Positions 26,603 to 35,821 of a DNA stretch of 64,000 nt are shown piece after piece. The translations under genes were made by a program, and so were the position numbers. Under the pieces are notes generated by a model. The model made no database searches. It had not been told where the DNA came from and saw only the letters and a program-made list of their open reading frames with translations. Every line of letters starts with the position of its first letter. The stretch's first letter is position 1. The stretch is taken from assembly GCF_009846885.1 (NCBI RefSeq), contig NZ_WUWM01000008.1:1-64000 (forward strand), in the 5' to 3' direction. The stretch comes from Paenibacillus puerhi. GTDB lineage: Bacteria; Bacillota; Bacilli; Paenibacillales; NBRC-103111.

Positions 26603-28276
26603 ATGATTCACAATACGAAATGCGAATGCGGCCACCAGAACCCCGTAGGCACCTTGCTGTGCGAGTCTTGCGGCAAGCCGCTTGTGGATGACGGGGGAGC
26701 CGAGCCGCTTGAGATGAAATACGACGGGATGGCCAGACGTTCGCAAAAAGCCAATCCCGGCTTGATCGACCGCGTATGGAACTTCTTTTCCTCAGTCAAG
26801 GTGGCCATCTATCTGATTGTGATCACTCTGATCGGGTCGGCGCTTGGCACGATCTATCCCCAGGAAAACACTTTCCTGAATTTTGATCCTTCCGTATACT
26901 ATAAAGAAACATACGGAACTTCCGGCCACATCTATTATTTGCTGGGACTGTCCCATACGTTCGAGTCCTGGTGGTTTATCCTGCTGCTGTTTATGATCGG
27001 AACTTCGCTTGTCGTCTGCAGTCTGGACCGCGTGCTTCCGTTGTACCGTGCGCTTAGCAAGCAGCAGATCCGCAAGCATCTGCGCTTTATTACCCGGCAA
27101 AAGGTCACGCACAGCGGTCCGGTGCCCGGAGGGCCGTCGGAGGAGGCGGCGCAGGAGTGGACCAAGCAGACAGCCAAAGCGCTGACCAAGGCGGGCTACC
27201 GGGTCCATACGGAGGGCAGCGCGCTTCTAGCCGAGAAATACCGGTTCAGCCGGTGGGGGCCCTATATCAATCATATCGGACTCATCATCTTTCTCGGGGC
27301 CGTCTTGATGCGGGGGATTCCGGGCTGGCATATGGATCAGCATCTCGCGTTCCCCGAAGGCAAGCTGGTGAAAATTCCGGAAACTTCGTATTACTTGAAA
27401 AACGAGAAGTTTACGCTGGAATTTTATACGCAGGAGGAGATGTCGGACGACTTCCGCTCCAAAGGCATCGATGTCCCCAAAGTATACGAGACGCAAGCCT
27501 CCTTGTTTATGTGCAAGGCCGATTGCGACGATCCTGCAAAGGAGCCTGTGCTGGAAGAGGTGCACCGGCAGGATATCGTGGTGAACAAGCCTCTCTCTTA
27601 CAAAGGTCTGCTCGCTTACCAGTTCGACTACAAGCCTGCTCCGACCCTTATCGCCGTCAAGCCGACGTTGAAGAATAAGGAGACGGGCGAGGAGTTCGGC
27701 GAGTTCGACCTGTCTATGGACAACCCTAAGGAGCAGTACACGGTGGGCCCTTATCAGCTTAAGCTGAACGCCTACTTTCCGGAATTTGCCGTCGATCCGA
27801 AGGGCCTGCCTATGACCAAGTCGAGAGACCCCGTCATGCCGGCTTTTGTGTTTACGATTACAGGTCCGGGACTTGCCGCGCAAGGCGAACCGTATATGTA
27901 TTTTCCGCGTCAGATCGATAAGGTTAATTTCCGCCAGGACGAAATCAACGGGGCGCTCGGACAGAAGCTGGAGCTCTCGGTCGGTTCCATGGAAAATGTC
28001 CAGTTCTCCGAGTACATCAGCTACTTGAATATCCGGATTGACCGGGCGATGCCGTACATCTGGGTCGGGGCGGCGATCTCCATGATCGGCCTCATCATGG
28101 GCTTTTACTGGAATCACCGTCGTGTCTGGCTGCGTATAGACGACGGCGACCTGGCGCTTGGCGCGCATACAAACAAAAATTGGTACGGGCTTCGCAAGGA
28201 AATCTCGCAGGTTCTCGCTAAGACGGGGATCGAGATTGATCCGAAAGCGCTCGAAAGAAGGGTGGAACAGACGTGA
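26603..28276 (+). CDS. resB: Cytochrome c biogenesis protein ResB
   Basis: System II cytochrome c maturation protein acting with ResC in haem export and ligation. The 557-residue product has membrane helices near residues 70-90, 120-140, 215-235 and 485-505, with a large external domain (about 240-480). Unusually, the N terminus is a zinc-ribbon-like cytoplasmic segment with four cysteines (CECGHQNP then CESCGKP, residues 7-28). The ATG follows GAGGAGG. It overlaps resC by four bases (GTGA). Confidence 0.93.
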   Translation: MIHNTKCECGHQNPVGTLLCESCGKPLVDDGGAEPLEMKYDGMARRSQKANPGLIDRVWNFFSSVKVAIYLIVITLIGSALGTIYPQENTFLNFDPSVYYKETYGTSGHIYYLLGLSHTFESWWFILLLFMIGTSLVVCSLDRVLPLYRALSKQQIRKHLRFITRQKVTHSGPVPGGPSEEAAQEWTKQTAKALTKAGYRVHTEGSALLAEKYRFSRWGPYINHIGLIIFLGAVLMRGIPGWHMDQHLAFPEGKLVKIPETSYYLKNEKFTLEFYTQEEMSDDFRSKGIDVPKVYETQASLFMCKADCDDPAKEPVLEEVHRQDIVVNKPLSYKGLLAYQFDYKPAPTLIAVKPTLKNKETGEEFGEFDLSMDNPKEQYTVGPYQLKLNAYFPEFAVDPKGLPMTKSRDPVMPAFVFTITGPGLAAQGEPYMYFPRQIDKVNFRQDEINGALGQKLELSVGSMENVQFSEYISYLNIRIDRAMPYIWVGAAISMIGLIMGFYWNHRRVWLRIDDGDLALGAHTNKNWYGLRKEISQVLAKTGIEIDPKALERRVEQT

Positions 28277-29520
28277 GCAGCACGTTACTGCTGATTGCCT
28301 TTATTATTTACTCCCTAGCCTTGCTCGGCTTCGTTATCGGGATTACAGGCCAGAAATCGAAACAGGTGACCGATCCGGCAGGGTATGGCCGCAAATGGGG
28401 CCGAATCGGAATCGGTCTGACGATTATCGGTTTTGTGTCCCAAGCGGGCTTTTTTTTCACAAGATGGGCAGAAGCGGGTCATATCCCTACAAGCAATATG
28501 TACGAGTTTATGACGTTTCTCAGCATGATGATTGTGCTGGCTTTTATCGTCGTTTACTTCATTTATAAGTCTTCGGTGCTTGGCGTGTTTGCGATGCCTG
28601 TTGCCATCATCGTCATTGCGTATGCTTCCGTATTTCCGCGCGAGATCCAGCCGTTGATCCCGGCTTTGCAAAGCTATTGGCTCAAAATCCACGTGACGAC
28701 CGCCGCTCTCGGCGAAGCTTTCTTCGCGGTCGGATTTGCAGCCGGACTGATGTATCTGGTGCAGAATGTGGACTTTAAGGACCGCAGCAAGGCCGCGCGC
28801 CGCGAGCAGCGGGGCGTGGAGTTCACGCTGTTTACACTCGTGATTGTCGTCGCTTTCGTAGCCGCGATCTTTACGTTTAACGGGATGGGCTACAAGGCCG
28901 TGTTCTCAAGCAATGTCGTCGTCAAAGATGTGAATGATGTGGAGCAGCTGGTGCCGCAGGAGACGACCTACGTCCTGCCGCCGATATTCGGTCCCCACGA
29001 AGGCCAAATTGTGGAGATGACTCCTTTCTTCGGGATGACCGAGCCGCTGATGGAGGCTCCATCCTGGATGAAGGGTGCCAATGCCGGGCGCAAGCTGAAC
29101 ACGGTAGTCTGGTCTCTGCTCGGAGGGCTTGTGCTGTACGCGCTGCTGAGGTTGTTTATCCGCAAGCCGCTGGGGGCTGCGCTTCATCCGCTGATGAAGG
29201 GAGTCGATCCGGAAGATATCGACGAGATCGGGTATCGCTCGATCGCGATCGGCTATCCGATCTTTACGCTCGGCGCGCTTATCTTCGCTATGATCTGGGC
29301 GCATGAGGCCTGGGGCCGTTTCTGGGGCTGGGATCCGAAGGAAGTATGGGCGCTGATCGTTTGGTTGTTCTACGCGGCCTATTTGCATTTCAGGCTTTCC
29401 CGCGGATGGCAGGGCAAGCGTTCGGCCTGGTTGTCCGTAATCGGATTCCTTGTGGTCATGTTCACCCTGATCGGCGTTAACCTGATCATTGCAGGCTTGC
29501 ATTCGTATTCCGGAACGTAA
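28273..29520 (+). CDS. resC: Cytochrome c biogenesis protein ResC (CcsA)
   Basis: CcsA-type haem-handling membrane protein of 415 residues with about eight helices. The haem-binding tryptophan-rich motif is WGRFWGWDPKEVWALIVW (about 350-367), and flanking conserved histidines are present (for example in IHVTTAALGEA). GTG 28273 overlaps resB. It forms the haem channel and ligase with ResB. Confidence 0.94.
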   Translation: MSSTLLLIAFIIYSLALLGFVIGITGQKSKQVTDPAGYGRKWGRIGIGLTIIGFVSQAGFFFTRWAEAGHIPTSNMYEFMTFLSMMIVLAFIVVYFIYKSSVLGVFAMPVAIIVIAYASVFPREIQPLIPALQSYWLKIHVTTAALGEAFFAVGFAAGLMYLVQNVDFKDRSKAARREQRGVEFTLFTLVIVVAFVAAIFTFNGMGYKAVFSSNVVVKDVNDVEQLVPQETTYVLPPIFGPHEGQIVEMTPFFGMTEPLMEAPSWMKGANAGRKLNTVVWSLLGGLVLYALLRLFIRKPLGAALHPLMKGVDPEDIDEIGYRSIAIGYPIFTLGALIFAMIWAHEAWGRFWGWDPKEVWALIVWLFYAAYLHFRLSRGWQGKRSAWLSVIGFLVVMFTLIGVNLIIAGLHSYSGT

Positions 29521-29558
29521 ATAACGGTTCATTTCTGATGGGAAAGAGGGGTAGGGCC

Positions 29559-30275
29559 ATGACGGATATGAAAATGAATATTTTGGTTGTCGACGACGAG
29601 GAGCGTATTCGCCGACTGCTGCGGATGTACCTGGAGAAGGAAAATTATCGAATCGAAGAGGCCGAGGATGGGGAGACGGCGCTCAACAAGGCGCTGGAGG
29701 TCGACTACGATCTGATCTTACTCGACGTGATGCTTCCCGGCATCGACGGCAATGAGGTGTGCGCCAGGCTGCGCCAAGTAAAATCCACCCCGGTGATAAT
29801 GCTGACGGCCAAGGGCGAGGAGACGAACCGGGTGCAGGGCTTCGAGTCGGGTGCGGATGATTATGTCGTCAAGCCGTTCAGCCCGCGCGAGGTCATATAT
29901 AGGGTGAAGGCGATTCTGCGGCGTTCGTCCGTAACGGCTTATTTATCCAAGGAAGTCAATTCCAGCAACAATATTGTATTCCCGAATCTCGTGATCGAGC
30001 ATGACGCTCACCGGGTTAGCGCAGGCGGACAGGAAGTTGCGCTTACCCCTAAGGAATACGAGCTGCTGCATTATCTCGCCGTATCGCCGGACAAGGTGTT
30101 CTCACGGGAGGAGCTTCTGAAGGACGTATGGAATTATGAGTTCTTCGGAGACCTGCGGACCGTCGATACCCATGTGAAGCGGCTGCGTGAGAAGCTCAAC
30201 AAGGTATCGCCGGAAGCGGCTGCCATGATCACGACGGTATGGGGCGTCGGTTACAAGCTCGAGGTGCCGAAGTAA
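29559..30275 (+). CDS. resD: Two-component response regulator ResD
   Basis: OmpR/PhoB-type regulator of 238 residues controlling aerobic and anaerobic respiration genes. The receiver domain has the acidic pair DDEE (about 11-14), the phospho-acceptor in LLDVMLPG and the lysine in VKPFSP. The C-terminal winged helix ends in DTHVKRLREKL and VWGVGYKLE. ATG 29559 follows AGAGGGG with 7-nt spacing; ATG 29538 has none. It is one base from resE. Confidence 0.94.
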   Translation: MTDMKMNILVVDDEERIRRLLRMYLEKENYRIEEAEDGETALNKALEVDYDLILLDVMLPGIDGNEVCARLRQVKSTPVIMLTAKGEETNRVQGFESGADDYVVKPFSPREVIYRVKAILRRSSVTAYLSKEVNSSNNIVFPNLVIEHDAHRVSAGGQEVALTPKEYELLHYLAVSPDKVFSREELLKDVWNYEFFGDLRTVDTHVKRLREKLNKVSPEAAAMITTVWGVGYKLEVPK

Positions 30276-30276
30276 C

Positions 30277-32133
30277 GTGTTTATTTTCAAAAGCATTGTC
30301 GGCAAGCTGTGGATTACCATCATCGGTCTGGTCGTTGTCGTCTTGTTAACCGTCGGCGCGTTTCTCTTTAAGTTTATCGAGACGTCCTTTCCCAAATCGA
30401 AGGATCAGGTCGAAACGCTGAGCCGTCTGGCGACGAAAGTAGCCAGCGAGATCTCGTTGCATAAGGAAGAGCGCCGCTACCTGCAGGTCGTCAATGAACT
30501 GCTGAACGCCCAGGGAGCCAGCGTCATTGTCGTCGATAAGAACTATGAGCAGGAGAGTACGCCTGTAGGCCAATCCGAGGACCGACAAGCGAGCTATAAC
30601 GATTTCTTTACGAAAAATGAGCTGACCAAGGTGTTTGCGGGGCAGGTGATCGACAACCGGAATCCGATGATCGCGGCACGCTCCCCGTTAGGACGTACCT
30701 ATACGGCCGTTGCAGTCCCTTTCATGGACGAAAATCAGTCTGACGTGGCGGGAGCGCTGATCATGTACCAGCTCACGCAATCGTCGGAGGTTACCCAGAA
30801 CTATGTGAAGAAGCTGTTTGTCGTCGTAGGGGTCGCCGGATTCCTGATGACGACGTTCTTTGCCTTCTTCCTCCTGACCCAGATCACGCAGCCGCTGCTG
30901 AATCTGAAGAAGGCCGCGGATATGATCTCCGAAGGGGAGTACGGAACCCGTGTACCGATCCAATCCTCGGATGAGATCGGCCAGTTAGGCAAGACCTTTA
31001 ACCGGATGGGCGAGCAGCTCCAGGATACGATCCAGGCGCTTAGCCATGAGAAGGAGCATCTCTCCAGCGTACTGCGCAGTATGGCCGACGCCGTCGTTAC
31101 CTTCGATCCGGCTGGCCGCGTCATCCTGGATAACCCGGAGGGCGAACGGATTATCCGCGAATGGAATGAGCTGGAGTGGCTGGAGGAGAACAGCAAACGC
31201 ACTTCCTCTGCGGATAGCGGACGGGAGTGGGATTGGAGATTGATCCCCGAGCCGCTGCTGCCCCTGTTCGAAGAGGTGATCGATCATCCGCAGGAGATGA
31301 CGACCAAGCTGCATGTGAAAAGCGAGGTATGGTCGGTTGCCATGGCCCCTCTCTATGTGCAGGAGCATGTCCGAGGCGTGGTGGCCGTCCTTCGGAATGT
31401 GACGGAGGAGTTCCGGCTCGAGAAGCTGCGCAAGGACTTCGTAGCCAACGTATCTCACGAGCTGCGTACGCCCCTCTCGATGCTGCAAGGCTACAGCGAG
31501 GCGCTGCTTGACGATATTGCCGCGACGCCGGAAGAGCGGCAGGAGCTGGCGCAGGTCATCTATGACGAATCGCTGCGAATGGGCCGGCTCGTCCATGATC
31601 TGCTGGATCTGGCCCGGATGGAGACCGGTCATATGCAGCTCAATCTGAGAGAGCTCGATGTTCATTCGTTCATCAAGCGCATGCATCGCAAGTTTGCGGC
31701 CCTGTCGAAAGAGAAGAGCGTCCAGCTGACCTATTCGCTGCCGGATGAGCCGCTCGTGCTGGAGCAGGCCGATGAGGACAGGCTGGAGCAGGTGCTGACG
31801 AATCTGGTGGACAACGCCTTGCGCCATACTCCCGCCGATGCGGAGATCCGGGTTGCGGCATCCCGTTCCTCGCTGCGAGGGGAAGAGGCTGTACAGATCG
31901 AGGTGGCGGATCAAGGATATGGTATCGGGGCTGAGGACCTGCCTTATATTTTCGAACGCTTCTACAAGGCCGACAAGGCTCGTACGCGAGGCGCATCGGG
32001 CGGGACGGGTCTAGGTCTATCCATTGTCCGAAACATCGTAGAGGCCCATCAAGGGACGGTACAAGCGAAGAGCCAGCCAGGACAAGGTACGACATTCTCC
32101 ATCATCCTGCCGCGCCAATTCGGCAAAACCTAA
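30277..32133 (+). CDS. resE: Two-component sensor histidine kinase ResE
   Basis: Membrane sensor kinase of 618 residues partnering ResD. It has two membrane helices (about 10-30 and 170-192) around an extracytoplasmic domain, then HAMP, a PAS-like domain (about 255-370), the H box NVSHELRTPL (about residue 393), the N box NLVDNALRH, and the G box GGTGLGLSI. GTG 30277 starts 2 nt after the resD stop. A perfect hairpin overlaps its stop codon. Confidence 0.94.
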   Translation: MFIFKSIVGKLWITIIGLVVVVLLTVGAFLFKFIETSFPKSKDQVETLSRLATKVASEISLHKEERRYLQVVNELLNAQGASVIVVDKNYEQESTPVGQSEDRQASYNDFFTKNELTKVFAGQVIDNRNPMIAARSPLGRTYTAVAVPFMDENQSDVAGALIMYQLTQSSEVTQNYVKKLFVVVGVAGFLMTTFFAFFLLTQITQPLLNLKKAADMISEGEYGTRVPIQSSDEIGQLGKTFNRMGEQLQDTIQALSHEKEHLSSVLRSMADAVVTFDPAGRVILDNPEGERIIREWNELEWLEENSKRTSSADSGREWDWRLIPEPLLPLFEEVIDHPQEMTTKLHVKSEVWSVAMAPLYVQEHVRGVVAVLRNVTEEFRLEKLRKDFVANVSHELRTPLSMLQGYSEALLDDIAATPEERQELAQVIYDESLRMGRLVHDLLDLARMETGHMQLNLRELDVHSFIKRMHRKFAALSKEKSVQLTYSLPDEPLVLEQADEDRLEQVLTNLVDNALRHTPADAEIRVAASRSSLRGEEAVQIEVADQGYGIGAEDLPYIFERFYKADKARTRGASGGTGLGLSIVRNIVEAHQGTVQAKSQPGQGTTFSIILPRQFGKT

Positions 32134-32174
32134 CAAACCCCCTCCGGATTCTCATCCGGAGGGGGTTTGTTAGG
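32129..32174 (+). terminator. Hairpin terminator overlapping the resE stop
   Basis: A perfect 20-bp stem (32129-32148 with 32155-32174, 6-nt loop) contains the resE TAA in its left arm. The T-rich stretch lies inside the right arm rather than after it. Confidence 0.7.
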
Positions 32175-32230
32175 TTGAGGCGTTGTAGAAAAAAGACAGC
32201 AAATCTTGTTGTCCGTGGAACATGGAAGAC

Positions 32231-32266
32231 GGAAGCGGCACCCGCCTGATGGCAGGTGCCGCTTCC
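32231..32266. terminator. Hairpin between resE and serA
   Basis: GGAAGCGGCACC (32231-32242) pairs with GGTGCCGCTTCC (32255-32266). It lies 15 bp after the serA stop on the minus strand and probably ends serA transcription, although the T run there is weak. Confidence 0.6.
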
Positions 32267-32280
32267 TCATGGGCTGTATC

Positions 32281-33864
32281 CTATAGGGCCAGTTCGCGAA
32301 CTTGTGTCAGCTCAGGCAGTGCCGAAAGCTGCTCCAGTACGCTCTCCGTCGCGCGCTTGTCGATCGTAAGCACCATGATAGCCGAGCCGCCGATGACCTT
32401 GCGTCCTACTTGCATCGTGGCGATGTTCACATCGTTGCTGCCGAGCAGGGTGCCGACTTTGCCGATAATTCCCGGCTTATCGTTATGGGAGATGAGCAGC
32501 AAGGTCCCTTCCGGAGCGAAATCGACCGGATATTGATCGATTTGAACGATGCGCTCTCCATAGCCGGAGAGCAGGGTGCCGGCCAGCGTGCGTTGTTCGT
32601 TTTTCGTCTTCAGCGTAACGGACACCAGGTTGGTGAAGGTTTTGGCTGCGGACGATTTTTGGGTAACGATATTCAGATCGCGGGATTTGGCCAGATGCAT
32701 GGCATTAACCACGTTGACGCCCTCCAGCTGATGCTGCAGCACGCCCTTGACGATATAACGGGTCAACGGAGAAGTATCCACCTCGGTCAGATCGCCCGAA
32801 TAGTTGATGACAATTTCGCTGACGGCGCTGTCGATCGTCTGACCGAGCAGGTTGCCGAGTTTTTCGCCGAGATTGAAGTACGGCTGCAGCGCATGAAGCA
32901 CGTTGGCCGGAACCGGCGGCATATTGACCGCATTCTTGAACGGCTCGTCGCGAAGTATGTGCAGCACTTCCTCGGAGACGTCGATCGCTACGTTCTCTTG
33001 CGCCTCGACTGTCGATGCGCCCAGATGCGGGGTCACGATGATTCTTGGATGGTTCAGGAATGGATGGTCAGCCGCAGGGGGCTCCGATTCAAATACGTCG
33101 AATGCCGCTCCGGCCACGATGCCCGCATCGATAGCTTCTACCAAAGCCATCTCGTCGATGATCCCGCCGCGGGCACAGTTCACGATGCGTGCGCCTTTCT
33201 TCATCAGCTCGAACTGAGGGCGGCTGATCATATGACGGGTTTCATTGGTGAGCGGAGTATGCACCGTAATAAAATCGGCTTTGCTGCAAATGTCGTTGAC
33301 GGTCCCGAGCTTGACGCCCATCTGGTCCGCTCTTTCTTCCGTCAGGAACGGGTCGTAGCCCAGCACCTCCATGCCGAATGCCTTCGCGCGCTTGGCGACC
33401 TCGCTGCCGATACGTCCCATGCCAAGAACGCCCAGCACTTTGTTGCGAAGCTCTACGCCGACGAACGTCTTGCGGTCCCATTCGCCGCCTACCGTTTTCT
33501 TGTAAGCCTGCGGAATCATCCGGGCGGTAGACATCATCATGGCAAATGTCAGCTCGCAGGTCGCGATGGTGTTGCCGTCAGGGGCGTTGATCACGACGAT
33601 ACCGCGCTTGGTGGCGCCTTCCAGATCAATGTTGTCCACGCCTACGCCGGCGCGCCCTACAACCTTAAGACGGCTGCCTGCGGCCATAATACGCTCGGTC
33701 ACTTTCGTCGCGCTGCGCACAAGGATCGCGTCGTACTCTGTAATGATGGCGACCAGCTCGTCTTCGGACAAGCCTACTTTCTTGTCGACCTCGACATCCG
33801 GCGCATCATAGAGCAGTTGAATCCCCATGTCGCTGATTCCATCCATAACCAACACTTTAAACAT
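32281..33864 (-). CDS. serA: D-3-phosphoglycerate dehydrogenase
   Basis: First enzyme of serine synthesis, oxidising 3-phosphoglycerate with NAD. The 527-residue product is the long form. It has the NAD-binding GMGRIGSEVAKRA (about 146-158), catalytic Arg in NCARGG, the Glu region and His in VTPHLGAST, then an allosteric substrate-binding domain and a C-terminal ACT domain (about 455-527, HNDKPGIIGKVGTLLG). ATG 33864 follows GGAGGG with about 7-nt spacing. A T-box leader precedes it, so it is controlled by tRNA charging. Confidence 0.95.
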   Translation of the reverse strand: MFKVLVMDGISDMGIQLLYDAPDVEVDKKVGLSEDELVAIITEYDAILVRSATKVTERIMAAGSRLKVVGRAGVGVDNIDLEGATKRGIVVINAPDGNTIATCELTFAMMMSTARMIPQAYKKTVGGEWDRKTFVGVELRNKVLGVLGMGRIGSEVAKRAKAFGMEVLGYDPFLTEERADQMGVKLGTVNDICSKADFITVHTPLTNETRHMISRPQFELMKKGARIVNCARGGIIDEMALVEAIDAGIVAGAAFDVFESEPPAADHPFLNHPRIIVTPHLGASTVEAQENVAIDVSEEVLHILRDEPFKNAVNMPPVPANVLHALQPYFNLGEKLGNLLGQTIDSAVSEIVINYSGDLTEVDTSPLTRYIVKGVLQHQLEGVNVVNAMHLAKSRDLNIVTQKSSAAKTFTNLVSVTLKTKNEQRTLAGTLLSGYGERIVQIDQYPVDFAPEGTLLLISHNDKPGIIGKVGTLLGSNDVNIATMQVGRKVIGGSAIMVLTIDKRATESVLEQLSALPELTQVRELAL

Positions 33865-33900
33865 TGCGTTTCCCTCCGTTATCCTTTTTTCTAACAAACC

Positions 33901-34195
33901 AAAAACTCCTCATTCCCGATACGTCTAGCGTATACAAGGGACGAGGAGCTGATTCTCGTGGTACCACCCTAATTCGCCGCGGGCTCGCGCTCACGGCCTT
34001 CACTGGTCTGCCGTAAAACAGACCGAGAGGGGTAACGGCATCTAGCCGGCTGCATCTACTGAAGTTCGAGGCAGCAACTCTGGAGTGCTCCGCATAGCGT
34101 CTACGTCCGGTTTGCACCATCCACCGGCTCTCTGTACGTTCCGCAATTATGCTTGGTTCCGTCATCGTTTGTCTTGAATATGTCTCTTAAATTTC
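33901..34195 (-). promoter_or_regulatory. T-box leader of serA, serine-type specifier
   Basis: Minus-strand leader with the T-box AGGGTGGTACCACGAG (within 33953-33970), which pairs with the free CCA end of uncharged tRNA. Stem I features include AGAGAG and GGATGGTGCAAACC. The likely specifier is AGC (plus-strand 34087-34089), just before ACTCC; AGC is a serine codon, matching the pathway. The leader ends in a terminator stem CTCCTC/GAGGAG (33906-33948) with a run of five T residues (33901-33905). Confidence 0.9.
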
Positions 34196-34201
34196 CACTA
34201 G

Positions 34202-34229
34202 CTTATCATGGAAATTTTGAGGTTGTCAA
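34202..34229 (-). promoter_or_regulatory. Sigma-A promoter of the serA T-box transcript
   Basis: On the minus strand TTGACA (34229-34224) is followed after 16 nt by GATAAG (34207-34202), giving a start near 34195. Confidence 0.6.
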
Positions 34230-34451
34230 GCCTCTTTTCATAGTCCTGGATTCCTCACTGGCGCAGGGGGGAAATGAGGGCGCTTTCCTCTGGGAGGCGG
34301 GCTCTAGGGGAAGATGCTTCAAAGAAAAAACCTCCCCCTGTGTCAGCCGCTTGGACCCTTCGGCGCGCTCGGTAAGGCCGGGTAATTGCCAGGGGAGCGC
34401 GCCGGAGGTACAATGAACGATAGAACGGCAGGAATGAAGGAGGAAACCGGC

Positions 34452-34775
34452 ATGACATTTGAACGCATCGGGCCGGATGCTTACGCGAGGAAGCTGGAGA
34501 AGGGCGAGCTGGAAGGGACGCTGACTATAGACGTCAGACAGCCTGAGGAGTGGGAATTTTATCATTGGGATCATATGGAGCTTACCCCGATGATGACGAT
34601 CCCTCAGAAGCTGGAGGAGCTGCCAAGGGATCAGCCGATCTATGTCGTTTGCGCCCACGGGGTGCGCAGCGAGAACGTTTGCCGGTACTTGAGCGAGCAG
34701 GGCTTCGCGAATACGGTGAATGTAGAAGGCGGAATGGCCGCTCTGGCCGCACTGCGAGGGTTTCGGTACGACTGA
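34452..34775 (+). CDS. Single-domain rhodanese-like protein
   Basis: A 107-residue sulfurtransferase domain. It has DVRQPEEWEFYHWDHM at the start of the fold and the active-site loop CAHGVRS with the catalytic cysteine (about residue 69). Such proteins carry persulfide sulfur; the substrate here is unknown. ATG 34452 follows AAGGAGGA with 7-nt spacing. It is divergent from serA and ends in a terminator shared with the next minus-strand gene. Confidence 0.88.
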   Translation: MTFERIGPDAYARKLEKGELEGTLTIDVRQPEEWEFYHWDHMELTPMMTIPQKLEELPRDQPIYVVCAHGVRSENVCRYLSEQGFANTVNVEGGMAALAALRGFRYD

Positions 34776-34801
34776 GCCCGCGCCCGGTCGTCGTTAATAA
34801 T

Positions 34802-34842
34802 GAAAAGCCGTCATTCCTTGAGGGGAACGGCGGCTTTGTTTT
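34802..34842. terminator. Terminator between rhodanese gene and convergent gene
   Basis: AAAGCCG pairs with CGGCTTT (about 34804-34837), with inner pairing of TTCC to GGAA, followed by GTTTTTTAA on the plus strand. Confidence 0.7.
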
Positions 34843-35754
34843 TTAATTCGTGTAGAACGGCAGGAGGGGCAGCGTTTCGTTCGCGTACAGCTTGCTCCTG
34901 ACACGAAGGAAATCTCCCTCGCGGACGGCGTCGGTGGCGATCAGCATGTCGGTTACCGCGCCGATTTCGCCAAGATTCATTTTTTTAACTTGACCGCTGG
35001 TGATCATATCGTCGATTCGTCCGCTCAGATCCTGCGGTGTAAAGGCTTGATAACGGTGGCTTGCAAGCAGCATGTTGGCTATGTAGGCATTCTTCATGTT
35101 GAGCGATAGAGCGCTCCACTGCTCGATATTCAGCGGCTTGGTCACATCGACGGCTTTGAACTGCGGTTCGGATGTCTCAGCCCATTTGATGATCGACTGA
35201 TAATAACCGTTCTCCGCCTTCAGGGCGAAGCTCCTTGCTTCCGCCAGATAGGCGTCTGCCTGCAGCTGGGCTACAAGCTCAGTTCCTCTCATGGCATTGG
35301 CTTTGGAGGCAAAGCCGGGAAGGGCTTCGCTAAACAGCTTTAGGCTCCTCATATAATCCTTATGCGCATCCTGCAGAAGCGGGGAGGAAGCGGGAGTCGA
35401 TTTCTCACTCAGCTCGCTGTAGATCGTTTGCGCTTGCTTCGCCAGCTCCTTTAACAAGAGTGACGAATCCGGCGAGCGATTCGATTGAAGCTGGTCCATT
35501 TTGTCGAACCATGCTTTATGAAATTCCCTGTACGGTTGATAAATGGTATGATAGAAGGAGACGAGGTACTGCTGATGATACGCGGCGAAGCCGTCCCTTT
35601 CTTCTTTTTGCTTAACCAGCAGCTCTTCGTACTTCTCGGAGGCGCGCTGCCCGCCGAGCTGCAGACCGTAGAAGAAGGCTCCTACCGAGACGACAAGCAT
35701 AAAGATGAATGTGATGGCGAATACATAGTCAGTTCGGTTTAAACGTTTCTCCAT
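34843..35754 (-). CDS. Membrane-anchored helical protein, function unknown
   Basis: I do not recognise this gene. The 303-residue product has one N-terminal membrane helix (about 10-32, AITFIFMLVVSVGAFFYGLQ). A largely alpha-helical extracytoplasmic domain follows, beginning with a predicted coiled stretch (ASEKYEELLVKQKEERD). ATG 35754 on the minus strand follows GAGGTG with 8-nt spacing; the TTG six bases upstream is too close to it. It is convergent with the rhodanese gene and divergent from the CPBP protease. Confidence 0.65.
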   Translation of the reverse strand: MEKRLNRTDYVFAITFIFMLVVSVGAFFYGLQLGGQRASEKYEELLVKQKEERDGFAAYHQQYLVSFYHTIYQPYREFHKAWFDKMDQLQSNRSPDSSLLLKELAKQAQTIYSELSEKSTPASSPLLQDAHKDYMRSLKLFSEALPGFASKANAMRGTELVAQLQADAYLAEARSFALKAENGYYQSIIKWAETSEPQFKAVDVTKPLNIEQWSALSLNMKNAYIANMLLASHRYQAFTPQDLSGRIDDMITSGQVKKMNLGEIGAVTDMLIATDAVREGDFLRVRSKLYANETLPLLPFYTN

Positions 35755-35821
35755 AAGCAAAGCACCTCAACTCTATTCTATGCAGCTAGTATAGGCGAAT
35801 TTGTCGAAAAAGGGAATCTTC

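Noticed and set aside
32302-33894. 530-codon plus-strand frame opposite serA
   Set aside because: Exact antisense of a conserved serA with all active-site motifs; low-complexity translation.
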